A stretch of 64,000 nucleotides of DNA from Gnetum montanum (taxonomy: Eukaryota > Streptophyta > Gnetopsida > Gnetales > Gnetaceae): contig MNCI01022277.1 of assembly GCA_015680685.1 (NCBI GenBank), positions 551,005 to 615,004 on the forward strand, given 5' to 3'. Positions 1 to 11,206 of the stretch are shown here, one piece after another (the stretch's first letter is position 1; every line of letters begins with the position of its first letter). The notes under the pieces are model-generated. The model searched no databases and was not told the origin of the DNA. It saw only the letters and a program-made list of their open reading frames with translations. The translations under genes and the position numbers were made by a program.

Positions 1-215
1 ATACTAAGTAGTGTCTACCACAACATTAAACTAGCAGCAACTGTCTACCATGACGTAAAACTAGCACTGTTAGTCCACTATGACTATAAACTGGCATTGC
101 ACATCCGCTACGATATAAAACTGGCATGTATGGTCTGCTGGGACCTTAAACCAGCATAGCGGTCCACTGGGACGTTAAACCAGCACACGGTCTACCAAGA
201 CCTTAAACTGGGTTC
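1..215 (+). repeat. Degenerate ~35-bp minisatellite, 3' UTR of Tat-type element A
   Basis: About six imperfect units follow the pattern 'gtcYRCYRRGACNTTAAACYRGCA', spaced roughly 33-38 bp. The same unit follows the integrase stop codon of element B (4020-4450) and, on the minus strand, that of element Q (24245-24350). It is therefore part of the element, lying between pol and the 3' LTR. Tandem repeats in this 3' untranslated position are known for plant Tat/Ogre elements. The array is cut by the window edge. Confidence 0.8.
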
Positions 216-1210
216 ACGTCATGCCCTCAACATGCACCACCACTAGATACACGTCAAACGAAGGGGCATGATACCAACGCATGGGTGGGATGTCGAAGCT
301 CCAAGACGTAGTTCTCGACGAAGGGAGAACACAGTTCAAGGCATACGCATCACCACCCTTAGTGTCATGCTGACCCTTTCAAGACATCGTATGATGTCAC
401 ATGGGCCCTTCAAACCTACCGTCGCCATGACCCACTACCCTGATGGTAGCTCCTGGGCTCGTTTCCACTTCTGAGGTGCTAACAGTATTGTGGCCTAGCC
501 AGAATATTCTTGCTCTTCAGTTCTCCGCCAGGGTTTCGGCTTGCACAATGTTCAACTATGTGTAGCTGATCCCATAGCTGAACTGAGCACGCATTCCTTT
601 GGCGGGGATTCCAGTGCATCCACATTCACAACAGCTCCCGATGCTTTGGAGATCAGCTCCCCCGCGTCGGCGCTACCAAGACCATTGCTGGCCTCCTTGC
701 TTTGGGCATCTCACACCAGCAATGATGCCCAAGAGTAACAACAATGCTAGCAGCCAGCAAGACCTTGTCCCCGCAAGCGCATCCTGCTACAGCAGAAAAC
801 GTTACAGTGTCGCAAAGTGAGTGCCTCGACTAACTCAACTACTTCAGAGTGCAAATTCTGACACACGCGTAACACAACTCACCGTGCAAAAGGCTACAGT
901 AGGCAAGTTAGAGCCCTCCACGGATGTAACGCAACTCATCCTATGGAGGGGACACCTACCTATAGGAGGTTGAAGAATAGTGCCAGCCAAAGATGAAAAT
1001 GCAAACGAGCCCCTCAGAGCACTCTGACAAAGGACTCAGCTAAACATCATCTTTGCTCTCTGCCTTAACCACCGCAAAACCAATGCAACACTCTCAAGGA
1101 CAACCAAGCGACATCTCAACACTCACCAAACGACAACCTTAGCATTTCACTTGCTACGGTGTTTCGTATTCTTTGCCAACGTCCATCGAGCCTATTCTCT
1201 AGACGTGGAC
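216..1210 (+). other. 3' untranslated region of Tat-type element A
   Basis: Non-coding stretch between the minisatellite and the polypurine tract. It aligns in order with 4451-5815 of element B: for example 'cttaaactgggttcac' at the start, 'gtaacacaactca' repeats in the middle, and 'accaatgcaacactctcaag' near the end. The short open frames here are not conserved between the two copies in a convincing way, so I call no gene. Confidence 0.7.
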
Positions 1211-1223
1211 AAAGAGGGGCCAA
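1211..1223 (+). other. Polypurine tract of element A
   Basis: The purine run 'aaagagggg' followed by 'ccaa' lies directly before the LTR start TGAAACA. Element B has 'aaagaggggccaa|TGAAACA' (5819-5831), and Q has 'aaaaaggggccat|TGAAACA' on the minus strand. This is the plus-strand primer site used in reverse transcription, and it fixes the 5' end of the 3' LTR. Confidence 0.8.
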
Positions 1224-1499
1224 TGAAACACCCTAAAAAATGTGGGCTCATCCTTGCTTCACTAGGATCTTGCAGTCCACATAGCACGATGGCAGTTCAT
1301 CGGGAGAAGAACGTTCTGAGTCCAGGTCGACCAGTTCGGCAAATTTTCTACTTTGAGCATGGACAGGTTCTGTACCATCCTGCCTGCCCACCAAAGTAGC
1401 CTAAACAACTAGTAGCCTGCTCAGGAACAATGTGCACAATCAGCAGCAGCATCCTAGATGCACAAGAAATAGTTTGGCAAGTTTTTTAAGTCACGAAGC

Positions 1500-1960
1500 C
1501 TGCTACGCTACGCTATGCTATGTAGCGTAGCAAGCTTCAGAAGACGATGGAGGAATGAAGTGCTACGCTACGTAATGTCACACACTGTAGCGTGACAACG
1601 ACTTCACTACCCACTCCCCTCGCCCAATTCTGAGTTCTGCAGTGATGTTCTTTTTCGTCAGGAAGTGGTAGACCATGTCTGCTGCTACACTACACTAAGC
1701 TACATGGTGCAACAAGGCATAGCAATCCTACAAAAAAGACAGAAGGCAGTTCGAAAGGTGGAGTCAACGGAGTTCGTAAGACTTGCATCGTAGGAGAAAG
1801 TTTGCAAATCGGTGAAACTCTTGCGACTAAGGCAAGTTGCTACGCTACGCTATGCTACGTAGCATAGCATATTATAGCAAGCATGTAACAGATAGCAAAA
1901 TGCGCGACAAGATGCTACACTACACCAAGCATGCTACGTCACAAAGCACAGTGAGGCATG
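1500..1960 (+). repeat. GCTACGCTATG inverted repeats in U3 of LTR A
   Basis: At least four clusters of CTACGCTATG-type decamers face their reverse complements. 1502-1510 pairs with 1523-1531 (GCTACGCTA / TAGCGTAGC). 1849-1868 is a perfect 20-bp palindrome, GCTATGCTACGTAGCATAGC. Others lie near 1560 and 1910. They occupy the region upstream of the TATA box, as in LTR B. Confidence 0.8.
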
Positions 1961-2194
1961 TAGGTGGTTGCGCGACATCAATGCACTCTACCTAATCTAA
2001 CCTTTGGCACACGTCTCCAGACGTTGATGGCACAATTACAGTGTGGTAGGATCGCAGTTATTTCATGGTAGGTTCACATTGCAATGGTCTTGTAGGCCCA
2101 ATGGTCATAGATGACTCGAGTGGTGCCAGTAAGACAAGGCAAGCTTCCGGCATGTATCATTCAAAAACCGCCCCTTTCCACTTACCTTCAACCC

Positions 2195-2202
2195 TATAAA
2201 TA
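2195..2202 (+). promoter_or_regulatory. TATA box of LTR A
   Basis: 'ccctaTATAAATAtcc'-type box at the expected LTR promoter position. LTR B has the equivalent box at 6986-6993, also after 'ccc'. Transcription would start about 30 bp downstream and run through R-U5. Confidence 0.65.
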
Positions 2203-2964
2203 TCCTGGAAAATAGCATATAATAGGTTAGAAATTTTTTAGAGGTACCCATAATTTGGAAAAGTTCACAATTTTTAAAGTTGGCAATTGCAAAAGAGTTT
2301 GCATCTTTCTTGAAGTAAACAGCTTCCAAGTGGTGGGAACTTTGAAATTCTGAAAGAAAGATCTCCCTTCTCTCCAACATTGTAATATCAAAGTCATCTG
2401 TCTAATGCTATAAACAGCAACTCTCTCTCGGCCGGCGAGAGGTCCTTGTCTCTATTCTACCACCTTGGTAGATCCCCGCATTGTTTGTACATGAGTATGC
2501 ATCCAAGCGCATAGCTCTTTTTGCTTGGCACATCCTAGTTACTCTCAAGATTTCTGTACTTTTTTGTGTTGTGCAGCCGATTGTATCCACCCTGACTGGA
2601 CAAGTTTGTAGCTTTGGAGAGGTGCATGTTTCTAACCATATTTTACTTTATTTCCCATTTCCTATCTCATTTCTTTGCATTATTTTCTGTTTTGTTCACC
2701 TTTAAGCATTATTTCGTATTACTGTTACATTTTTACAGTTTCTCTCCTGCTTTATTTTCTCATAAGCACTATCTTGCATTTCACATTATTTACGTTGCAA
2801 AAGGCTATATTGACATCAATGTAAGTCCCTGTCTGATCGACCAAACTGTTCAGGGTACCCTGTGTCTGCACACACCCAACACCACCCCACGGATACGGGG
2901 TTCAAACTATTGCGTCCGCCGACCCCTGACATTCTTCCAGCAACCGATGTTTTCAGTCGCTACA

Positions 2965-4013
2965 AAGTACACGAGGGACTGTGTGGTGGACACATAGCAC
3001 CTAGGGCTATGGCCGTAAAAATCAGACATCTAGGGTACTACTAGCATCACATGGAGCATGATTTCCTAGCCAAAGTCAAGACGTGTGATACGTGCCAACG
3101 ATACGCAAATCTCATACACGTGTCACCTACAGAGCTGCATCCAACGCAAATCATGTGGCCTTTCCAGCGATGGGGACTAGACCTCATAGGACCTATCATG
3201 CCTAAGTCTTTCATAGGGCATAGCTTCATCATCATTGCCACTAAGTATTTTACTAAGTGGGTAGAGCCTATCCCCCTAAGGAAGACTACATCACAGTAGG
3301 TTTGCCACTTCATCTTGGACAACATTGTGATAAGGTTTGGGCTTCCCATAACTATTGTGATTGACAACGGGCCACAATTTAGTAGTGCAGAAACTCGAAC
3401 CTTTTGCAGCAATCTTGGCATCAAATAATCATTCCCCTCGCCATATTACCCATAGGTGAACAGGCAAGTAGAGGCTACAAATAAGTCCATCATCAACTTG
3501 TTGAAGAGAATGCTTAATAATAGCAAGAGGCAATGGCATGAGCAAATCCTCTATGTGCTATGGGCTTACAGGACAACATGCAGGACTGTGACAAGTAAGA
3601 CATCTTATAGTCTTGTTTATGGATTTGAAACAGTGTTACCTCTTGAGTTGCAGGTTCCATCACTCTAGATGATCCTATCGAATGTCGTGAGTGAAGCCCA
3701 GAACAACGAGTCAAGGATCATTGACCTCAACTTAATAGAGGAGGAACATGCACAAACACTGGGTCACATAGAGCATTATTAGAACAAGCAACGGCAAAAA
3801 AATCATGCAAATCCGCATCAACAGCCAATACAAAAAGGAGACCTCATTCTCAAGGCTATCCGTGAGCATATGAACAAATTCTCAGCAAACTAGGAAGGTC
3901 CATACATGGTCACAAAAGCCTTTGGGAATGGGGCCTTCAAGCTAGCAGACATGAATGGCAACGAGTTTGCAAATCCGATGAATCACTCATACCTCAAGCC
4001 GTACTACATCTAA
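2965..4013 (+). pseudogene. Integrase remnant of Tat-type element B (5'-truncated by insertion of A)
   Basis: The frame opens right after A's LTR with VHEGLCGGH, part of the N-terminal zinc-binding region, and continues with CDTCQRY. The catalytic core follows: Asp in WGLDLIGP, Asp in VIDNGPQFSS, and Glu in RQVEATNK, so the DDE residues are present. The C-terminal part ends KPYYI then stop at 4011-4013, matching KPYYM of element Q. There are in-frame stops near 3043, 3297, 3426, 3452 and 3667. The first half of pol lies on the other side of element A, outside the window. Assignment to the Tat lineage comes from similarity to Q, which has a second RNase H domain. Confidence 0.85.
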
Positions 4014-4019
4014 AGCATG

Positions 4020-4450
4020 AACACAGTAAGGAATCATCTGCTATAACATAAAATTGGCAAACAATCATCCGCTACAACGTAAAACTGGCAAACAAACGTC
4101 CACTACGACATAAAAATGCCAAAGCTCGTCCACTACTATGTAAAATTGGCACAAACAGTTCGCTATGACTATAAACTGGCACAGACTATCTGCCATGATG
4201 TAAACCTAGCATAGCACGGTCTACTAGGACCTTAAACTCGCTCATCCACCATCCGCTACAACGACAAACTATCACAATGGTCTCCTAAGACCTTAAACTA
4301 GCATAGTGACCATCCGCTATGATGATAAACTATCACAATGGTCTGCTAGGACCTTAAACCAGCACAGAGGTCTGCTAGGACATTAAAATAACTCACCATG
4401 GTCTGGTTAGACCTTAAATCAGCACACCATGGTCTACCAGGATCTTAAAC
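4020..4450 (+). repeat. ~35-bp minisatellite, 3' UTR of element B
   Basis: Roughly twelve imperfect units of the 'gtcYRCYRRGACNTTAAACYRGCA' type begin seven bases after the integrase stop. Early units read 'tccgctacaacgtaaaactggca' and late units 'gtctgctaggaccttaaacc', so two unit subtypes are ordered along the array, as also seen at 1-215. Confidence 0.85.
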
Positions 4451-5815
4451 TGGGTTCACAGCATGTCCCCAACATGGATCTATTCCAGTATACAACAAGT
4501 GAGTGTGCATAGTGCCGACATGGGGTGGGACGTTGCAGTTTCAGAATGTAGTTCACGATGCCAAGAAAACACCCTCTGGAACATATGTAGCACCACTACT
4601 CTTGGCATCTTGTTGATCCTCCGAAGATGTCATATGACATCCTGTTGACCCTCCAGACCTACTGCCGCCATGGCTCATCGCCCTAGCAGTAGCTTCACTG
4701 GTCAACGCCTGCTACTAGAGTTCCAGCAATATTGTGTCCCATCCACAATATTGTTATCCTCTAGCCCCTTCCAATGTCTGAGATCAAGAGACGTTTAGCT
4801 ACTGGGTAGCCCATCTCATAGCTAAACTGATAATTCTTACCTTGGGCAGGGATTCCTGAGCATCTACATTCACAGTAACTCCTAGCCTCCTCAGTGCTAG
4901 CTCCTCCACACTGATGCTACCAAGGCTACTGCTGGCCTTCCTAGTTTGGATGTCACATGCCTCAACAACAATGTCCAAAGCTCCAGCAACGTCCACAGTA
5001 AGCAATATCTTTCCCTTCGTTTTGCATCATGGTTGCTTCTCCTGGTTTGCTTTTTGTTGTGTTTGTAGGGTGCGTACCAAAGGGGCGTCAATCATAGGTG
5101 CGTTGCACCATGGCAATAGGACACTACATCATTACAAGCTAGTCATCTTGATTAGCTTGGCTACTTTGGAGTGCATATCCTGTTCTCCTCTTTAAATCCC
5201 TTTGCCTTATTCCTTACACTCGCAATCCACTCTCTCCCCTCTTTTACAAGCTTTTCCCAACACTTGTTAAGCCCTTCCATATGCTCAACCACAAAGTCCA
5301 TGACACGCGTAACACAGCTTGCTGCATGGGAAGCATCTATAGGAAGGTTAAAGCCAGATGTGGATGTAACACAACTCATCCTGGGAAAGAAACACTTGTC
5401 CTGCAACAACAAGGTTGTTTGCAAATGTAAATAGCAAAAGGTAAAAGCATAAGAGAGCAAAAGCTCACACGCAAAAAAAACGTGCCTAAAACAAATGGCA
5501 CATAAGCTGTTTCGCAATCACCCTCTCTAAGCATCTCGATGAGAGGTCAAAGGTCAGCAAAAGCAAAGATGACCAAGCAAAAAACTCCCTCACAAGCATT
5601 CTGATGAGGGATTATGCTAAGTTTCATCTTTACCATTTTCCTGAACCTCCTTCCTCCCTGATTAACCCTTCCCTTTTCCACACATAACCAATGCAGCACT
5701 CTCAAGCATAGCTAAATGACATCTTGGTAATCACCAAAGACCAATGTTAGCATTTTGTCTTCCGCAGTGTTTCATCTTCTTTATCGATGTCTCTCGGGTC
5801 CATTCTCCAAACATC
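4451..5815 (+). other. 3' untranslated region of element B
   Basis: Non-coding counterpart of 216-1210. It shares 'gggttcacagcatg', 'gtaacacaactcatcct', and the run before the polypurine tract. No conserved reading frame was found. It is about 0.35 kb longer than in A. Confidence 0.7.
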
Positions 5816-5818
5816 AAC

Positions 5819-5831
5819 AAAGAGGGGCCAA
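5819..5831 (+). other. Polypurine tract of element B
   Basis: 'aaagaggggccaa' immediately before TGAAACA, identical to that of element A. Confidence 0.8.
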
Positions 5832-7678
5832 TGAAACATCCTAAATTTTCAAGGCATTCTTGCTTCACTAGGTCCTTGGAATTTAGGTAGCATCATGATA
5901 GTTTGGTAGGAAATGGATGCTCTAAGTGCATACTATCCAGTTTGGCAAGTTTTCTACACCCAGTGTTGACAGGCCCAATGGACTCTCCAGCCTGCCCACC
6001 TGGACAATTCATCTAACTGACAATTCACTCAGAAACCACATGTGGAGTTGTCGGTAGTGCTCAGGATGTGCAAAAAAGTTTGGCAAGTTTTCTAGTTAAG
6101 AAGTTTGCTACACTACGCTATGTTGTGTAGCGTAGCAAGCCTCGGGAGACAGTTGTTCAAGCAATCAACTGTGAACTATTGCAAGACAAAGTGCTATGCT
6201 ATGCTACACTACGTAGCATAGCACAGTGTAGCAAAAGCAAGACAGAAAGGCCCAGCTAACTTAGTGATTTCAATTGCACTTAGCAACCACCTCCGACCTT
6301 CAAAAATTATTGCTTCACTTAACTTCAGATCCTTCAGCAAAGCTCCTCTTACTAGAAAAGTAGCAGATTAAGCAAAAAGCGGGCTATGTTGGCTACTACG
6401 CTACAAAACATAGCACAGCGTAGCAATGATGCAAGAATGACAAAAGACATTTCAAAATGCAGGATCAGCAAGTTCAACGGCTTTACATCATAGAGAACAA
6501 AGGTTGCATATAGTTAGCATGATCATCAAATGAAAGTTTACAACTTAAGTGCAAATCATAGTTAAGGCCAACTGCTACACTATGCTATGCTACGTAGCAT
6601 AGCATGGCATAGCAAACATGCAGAACTAGCCAATACACTTCAAAGGCTTCTACCATTGGTAATTAACTCCAACGCAAATTTCTTCTTCAAACTGGTGGCT
6701 ACGCTATGCTACACTACATAGCATAGCAAGTAGCTACGCTACGCTAACAGGCTATGCTCCATAGCGTAGCATAGCATAGCAGGTGGCTATGCTACATCGG
6801 TGCGCTTCACTCCTTGTCTACATCGTTGGCACACTTGATCCCATCATCTCCAGTTTCAACAACATGATTGCAACGTGGTAGGCTCATCAATCAGCTTTGC
6901 ATGTCCATGCAGCATGAACACGTCAATGCCTTGTGGGTCTAGGACACGTGGCGTCCAAACCACATCTCTCATGTCCTCCTAGCCCTATAAATACCTCAAC
7001 AAGAAACGCTCCAAGGGTTGGCAAATCGATTGAAAATTTTGTTGGCAAGTTCATAAGTTGGGCAATTAGCAAATTTTTTGGCTCCTAGAAATTGGTTGGA
7101 AAATTTTGCATGGTTGGCAATTTGAGAATTAAAAGGGTTGGCAATATTCAGCGATATAAACATTTGTGAGTTGACAAAAATCAAACAATTGGCATTCCCA
7201 TTTGGCATTCTGTTAGCCCTTTTCTATTGCCTTTCTAGCATTTTGCATCGTTAGCTCTTGAATCTACGTTCAAGTGTATAGTTGGCTTGCTTTGAACATC
7301 TTGGTTACTTTTGGGATCTCTATGCTTCCTAGCATCATGCAACCGATTGTATCCACCTTGACAAAGTAAAGCCATAGTCTTGAAGCAGTGCATTTCTTAA
7401 CTCCAGTTTACTCTATTTTCCTGCTTATCATTGCATTTTACATCATTTTCATTTCCTTGCATATAATAATCATTATTTTACTCTATAAACATTATTTTCA
7501 AATTACATGTTTGCAAAAGGTTTAGTGACACCGACTAAGTCCCTATCTGATTGACCAGACCATTCAGGGCACCCTGTTTCCATTTTATCCAGCATGACCC
7601 TCGCACAGATCCAGGGTTAAGACTGTCCGACCAACGACCTCTCGGTGTTTCCAGCCACCAAAATTTTTTATCGCTACA
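5832..7678 (+). mobile_element. 3' LTR of Tat-type element B
   Basis: LTR of about 1.85 kb from TGAAACA to TCGCTACA, aligning with LTR A over its whole length. The TATA box is at 6986-6993. The 3' end is fixed by loss of similarity to LTR A after 'cgctaca' and by the start of Athila-like leader sequence. The expected target duplicate starts 'tacta' (7679-7683). U3 carries more palindromic GCTACGCTATG clusters than LTR A. Confidence 0.85.
6105..6795 (+). repeat. GCTACGCTATG inverted repeats in U3 of LTR B
   Basis: Six or more clusters of gctacgctatg / catagcgtagc. Clear examples are near 6107-6140, 6189-6235, 6390-6425, 6574-6612, 6697-6730 and 6732-6785. The segment 6584-6603 is the same perfect palindrome as in LTR A (GCTATGCTACGTAGCATAGC). 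All lie upstream of the TATA box. Confidence 0.8.
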
Positions 7679-8112
7679 TACTATATATATCCCCATTCTA
7701 CCTTTGGAATTTCTTCATTTGTTCACAATGCTAGAGGATTTTTTCCATTTCTCTACGCCAACACTTCTTTTCGAGCACAAAATGTTTCCACCGCGTGTCC
7801 CAATCCAATCATTCTTTCAACCCTTTTGTAATCGGAGGTATGCTCTTCATTGTGGGGGGGTGAGGTCTATAATTATTATAATTATCAAATACTTAACACC
7901 TCTTAGGGGATAGACAAGGAAAAAAAATCATAAAACAACTATAAATTACAACTCATTATGTTTTAGTGTTTTCCTAACCCCTCAACTACACTCCGGGGAA
8001 CCTAATAGGATGCACGTTTCATTGTCATAGCTTGGTCAAAATGAGAAAGTGTATTATTTCCATTTTGAGCAATTTATACACATTTTAATTCATGGTTATG
8101 CTGTGACTACAA
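7679..8112 (+). promoter_or_regulatory. Leader of ORF3 in Athila-like element P, with TATA-like start and decayed intron
   Basis: Aligns with 48255-48712 of element H. It opens with 'ctatatatat' (TATA-like), then a donor-like 'ATCGGAG|GTATGC' at 7838. It ends 'gactacaa' directly before the ORF3 ATG at 8113. The matching H sequence has an intact AG there, so P's acceptor would be an AG-to-AA mutant. The upstream part of the leader is outside the window because element B was inserted here. Confidence 0.5.
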
Positions 8113-10967
8113 ATGGCACCCAAACTAAGGCGTCTAAGGGGAGAAGGACTGTCCCAACCAAGGGACAAGTGACTGAGAACGGGAAGAGGATGAGGCGCAC
8201 AACCTCCAGAGCATGCAAGGGGCTCACATGCAATTGGCCCCCTCCGCAAAGGACCTAATGTGGAATCTATTCGTTAGATCCTTGAAGAGGATGTCCCCAG
8301 TGAACAATCACAAAGGGACAAGACTCCAATGGTAGTGCCATGGCTTGAGGTCACCCTAACCCAAGCTTGTATTGACGTTATTAAGCCGAGGGAGCTGCAA
8401 CGAATGGTCCTTCAGGAGTTGAACTTCAAACTGTTTCTAGAGAATGCACTAGAAGAAGTTAAAACCCAATTGCAAAATTCTCCTATGTGGCCAATCATCA
8501 CAGTCATTGGTGAATGGTACCTAGGAGAAACTTACCTCTTCTGGACGAATCGACAACCAGGGTCCAGAGTAAGAATCAAAGACATTCATGTCTCTTACTT
8601 TATCGAAGCAATTTCACAAGCTCTAGAATTGCTAGAGACCAAAGCTGACATGGTGGAGATTCCCAAACAAGCAGACCCTGAGGTAAAAGGGGAGTGGATT
8701 AGGTGATGTTATGGGGTAGAACGCAAGGATTTTGACATCCTAACCACCACAGAGAGGGTTTATTCCAAAATTGCGTCTTACCACTTGAATCCAACGATAA
8801 AACCCAACAAGATCACTACCTTCTCTGCTCGTGCATGTGCTGCTCTAAGTGGAAAGTTCCCCATCAACCTTCCACAGTTTCTTTTCCTAGAGATTCAGAA
8901 GAGATTTTCTAAAAATGAATGTGGAAGGTGAGCTCTACCCTTTCCCTTCCTAATCAAAAAATTGTGCAAATGGGCATGGATAGCACGATACGGCAATGAC
9001 ACACTTCTTCATGCCCTAATTGCCTAGTGGTGGGAAATGATGAAGGATAAAACTCCAGCCACAAACAACTCAGGGAAGAGTAGCAACCACCTCCATCGCC
9101 TATGCAAACAACAAGCTCGAGCTCACAGACAATTGCAAAACACATACGCGAGATCCAATAATCACTCTTGAGCCAACAAGAGTGATCAGTAGGAACTGGT
9201 GGAGGAGAAGACCCTTTAGTTTATCGTCCTACAATGAGCCATCTTAAGCAAGTGGCTCAATCGGTGAGTCTACTAGAGAGAGTAGGATCAATGTTTTTTG
9301 TCGCCCAAATACAAGTGCCTACTAGAACTGATCCCAGTGTTCGAGAAGTAATGGTGTCCACCCAACAATTATTTCCTGAAATTTTAGGAAATTTTGCTAC
9401 TTTTTCAGTGCGCTTGGAGAATGGAGAGGGGGTGATTGTCCTGGTAATGCAACACTAGGGATAATAAGTTGTGGCTAAAGTGGTTTCTGACACAATTGCT
9501 ACAGTCCTTAATGTACCTACGGTGCCTCTACCAAATGTACATGGACTTGGAGATGTACAGACATCCACAGGAACTTCACGTAGCAAAATCAACACAGCCC
9601 AACATGAAGAGTTGTTGGACTAACTAGTGGGAACTAGGCAACCACTTTCAAATGTCTTTGATCTTCTGGACAACATTGTTGTGATCTAATTGAAGCTGCT
9701 CTTAGCAAGGGGCAAGTGCCTCATTTTGAAGGGGCAACTTGAAGTGGCACAAGCATATCATCAACGCTTGGCGGTGGAAGTTGCCCAATTAAGGGCTCAA
9801 CTTGCTGATCCAGCTCTCCTCAACCATGAGCTCACCAAGAATGAAGCTTTTCAATAGCTTCAAACCAAACTTTAGATGGTTGAGGGTGAGTGAGAGTCGG
9901 CAATCTTTGACAAGTCCTTAATAGACGTCCATGCTTACCATCTAAACAAGGACTTGGCAGAGGTTTGCCACGAGAATGTTAGGCTAACCACAGAAGTTCA
10001 TCGCCTGCACAATGTTGGTGTTGAGAATCAACACATAGAAGACATCGTGCATCAACAACAGGATGAGCTAGCTAGGGTAAACACTAATGTGAGGAGATTG
10101 GCAACTAAAAATCATAATCATTATATGGAGGAAGTTCGAGCTTTGTGAAAAAAATTAGCAATTGAAATCGCCGCTTGGAAAAATGAGGCCCTTAAGTTTG
10201 AACGAGTTAAAAATCACTATAGGGACTAAGTGGGATTGCAAAAAGAAGTAAATGAAAAAGAAATTCAAGTCACAAAGGCTAAAATGAACTAAGCACTCCA
10301 ACAGCTTCGAGAAAGAGGTGAGATGTGGTAGCCCATCTTCGATGGCTTGAACGCCTACAACTAGGCTAAGATCTGCCTCAAAGAGTTGCAAATTGAAGAA
10401 ATGACAAAATACATGGAGTTATCCAATCTCCATTAAGAAAACCTAGCTATGCTAACAATTGGAAGGCTACAGTCTAACCTGGAAAAGCAAGTGTCCACCT
10501 CGTATTCTTTATACAAGGGCGAGTTCCAAATGCATAAAGAGACAAAACAAAAGTTAGAAATGGAAAATGCGAAACTCAAAGTTCTCCACACCCATTTTGA
10601 AGGACAATGTACAGTTGTAGAGAACTTGGTCCAACGAATGAATGACTACCAGCAGCTACAAACATCGATTTGAGTGTTTGATATCAAATGAGAACAATTC
10701 ACTACTTGGTTTGTCAATTTCAAGGAACTCTTTCCTGCACTTCCATGTCCTTGGGATGTTCCTATTCTGGCACACATTGGTGAAGCTGCCTGGATAGTGA
10801 ACAATCCCAAAAGCAAAGAAGATAAAATGAGGGCATTATTGGAGGCTTTTCGATTACCTTTGGAAGTTGCAACTACTGCAGGGCAACCGTCATCAACGCT
10901 ACAACCACCACATGCACCAAAAGCTAGTGAAGGCCCATTAGAACCATTGCCACTAGGGACGGTGTGA
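8113..10967 (+). pseudogene. ORF3 of Athila-like element P (transposon-protein-like domain plus coiled coil)
   Basis: Post-pol open frame of about 950 codons, broken by several stops and shifts. The first third (8329-9145) has 'LNPTIKPNKITTFSARAC' followed by 'ALPFPFLIKKLCKWAWI'. This resembles the plant domain named 'putative plant transposon protein', known from Athila-type elements; it is a visual match only. From about 9650 the sequence is rich in Glu, Lys, Gln and Leu with heptad spacing, a probable long coiled coil (9954-10148, 10449-10673). The C-terminus has 'LFPALPCPWDVPI' and ends 'LPLGTV'. The same protein recurs in H and I1. I see no convincing signal peptide or membrane segment, so 'env-like' is only positional. 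Start chosen at the ATG shared with H (48713) and I1 (55750). Confidence 0.7.
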
Positions 10968-11192
10968 CCTTCTCCAGCAACTTTAGCATTTTTTGGCAAG
11001 GTGGAGAATCCATTGCTATTAGGGTGTTCAATTTTATCTTTGAACACCACAATTTTATAATTTATTTTTTCCGTACACTCAGGCACTTGGTATGTCAATA
11101 GAGTTAGTGTTTAAGTAGATGTGTTTCGTCATGTGTGGTGTAATAACTTCATACCTTCCAAATTGTAATAAATGTGAAGACGATTTTCCACA

Positions 11193-11206
11193 CAATCGTG
11201 GGGGTA
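11193..11206 (+). other. Polypurine tract of element P
   Basis: 'caatcgtgggggta' directly before TGATGAATTG. I1 has 'caattgtgggggta|TGATGAATTG' at 58730-58743. Confidence 0.7.

Larger units (their letters stand above)
1224..2964 (+). mobile_element. 3' LTR of Tat-type element A
   Basis: Long terminal repeat of about 1.74 kb, from TGAAACA after the polypurine tract to ...GCTACA. It aligns throughout with 5832-7678, the LTR of element B. A TATA box (TATAAATA) lies at 2195-2202. The U3 part holds several inverted repeats built from GCTACGCTATG. The end is clear because the next base already belongs to an integrase reading frame (element B), which also aligns with Q's integrase. The 5-bp target duplicate should start 'aagta' (2965-2969); its partner lies left of the window. 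Confidence 0.85.

Noticed and set aside
2614-2997. 127-codon open frame
   Set aside because: It lies in the R/U5 part of LTR A, runs across the junction into B, and has no counterpart in LTR B.
3047-3424. 125-codon minus-strand open frame
   Set aside because: Antisense shadow of the integrase of B.
7551-7913. 120-codon open frame
   Set aside because: It crosses the B/P junction and the leader of ORF3; chance frame.
10646-11098. 150-codon minus-strand open frame
   Set aside because: Antisense shadow of the C-terminal part of ORF3 in P.
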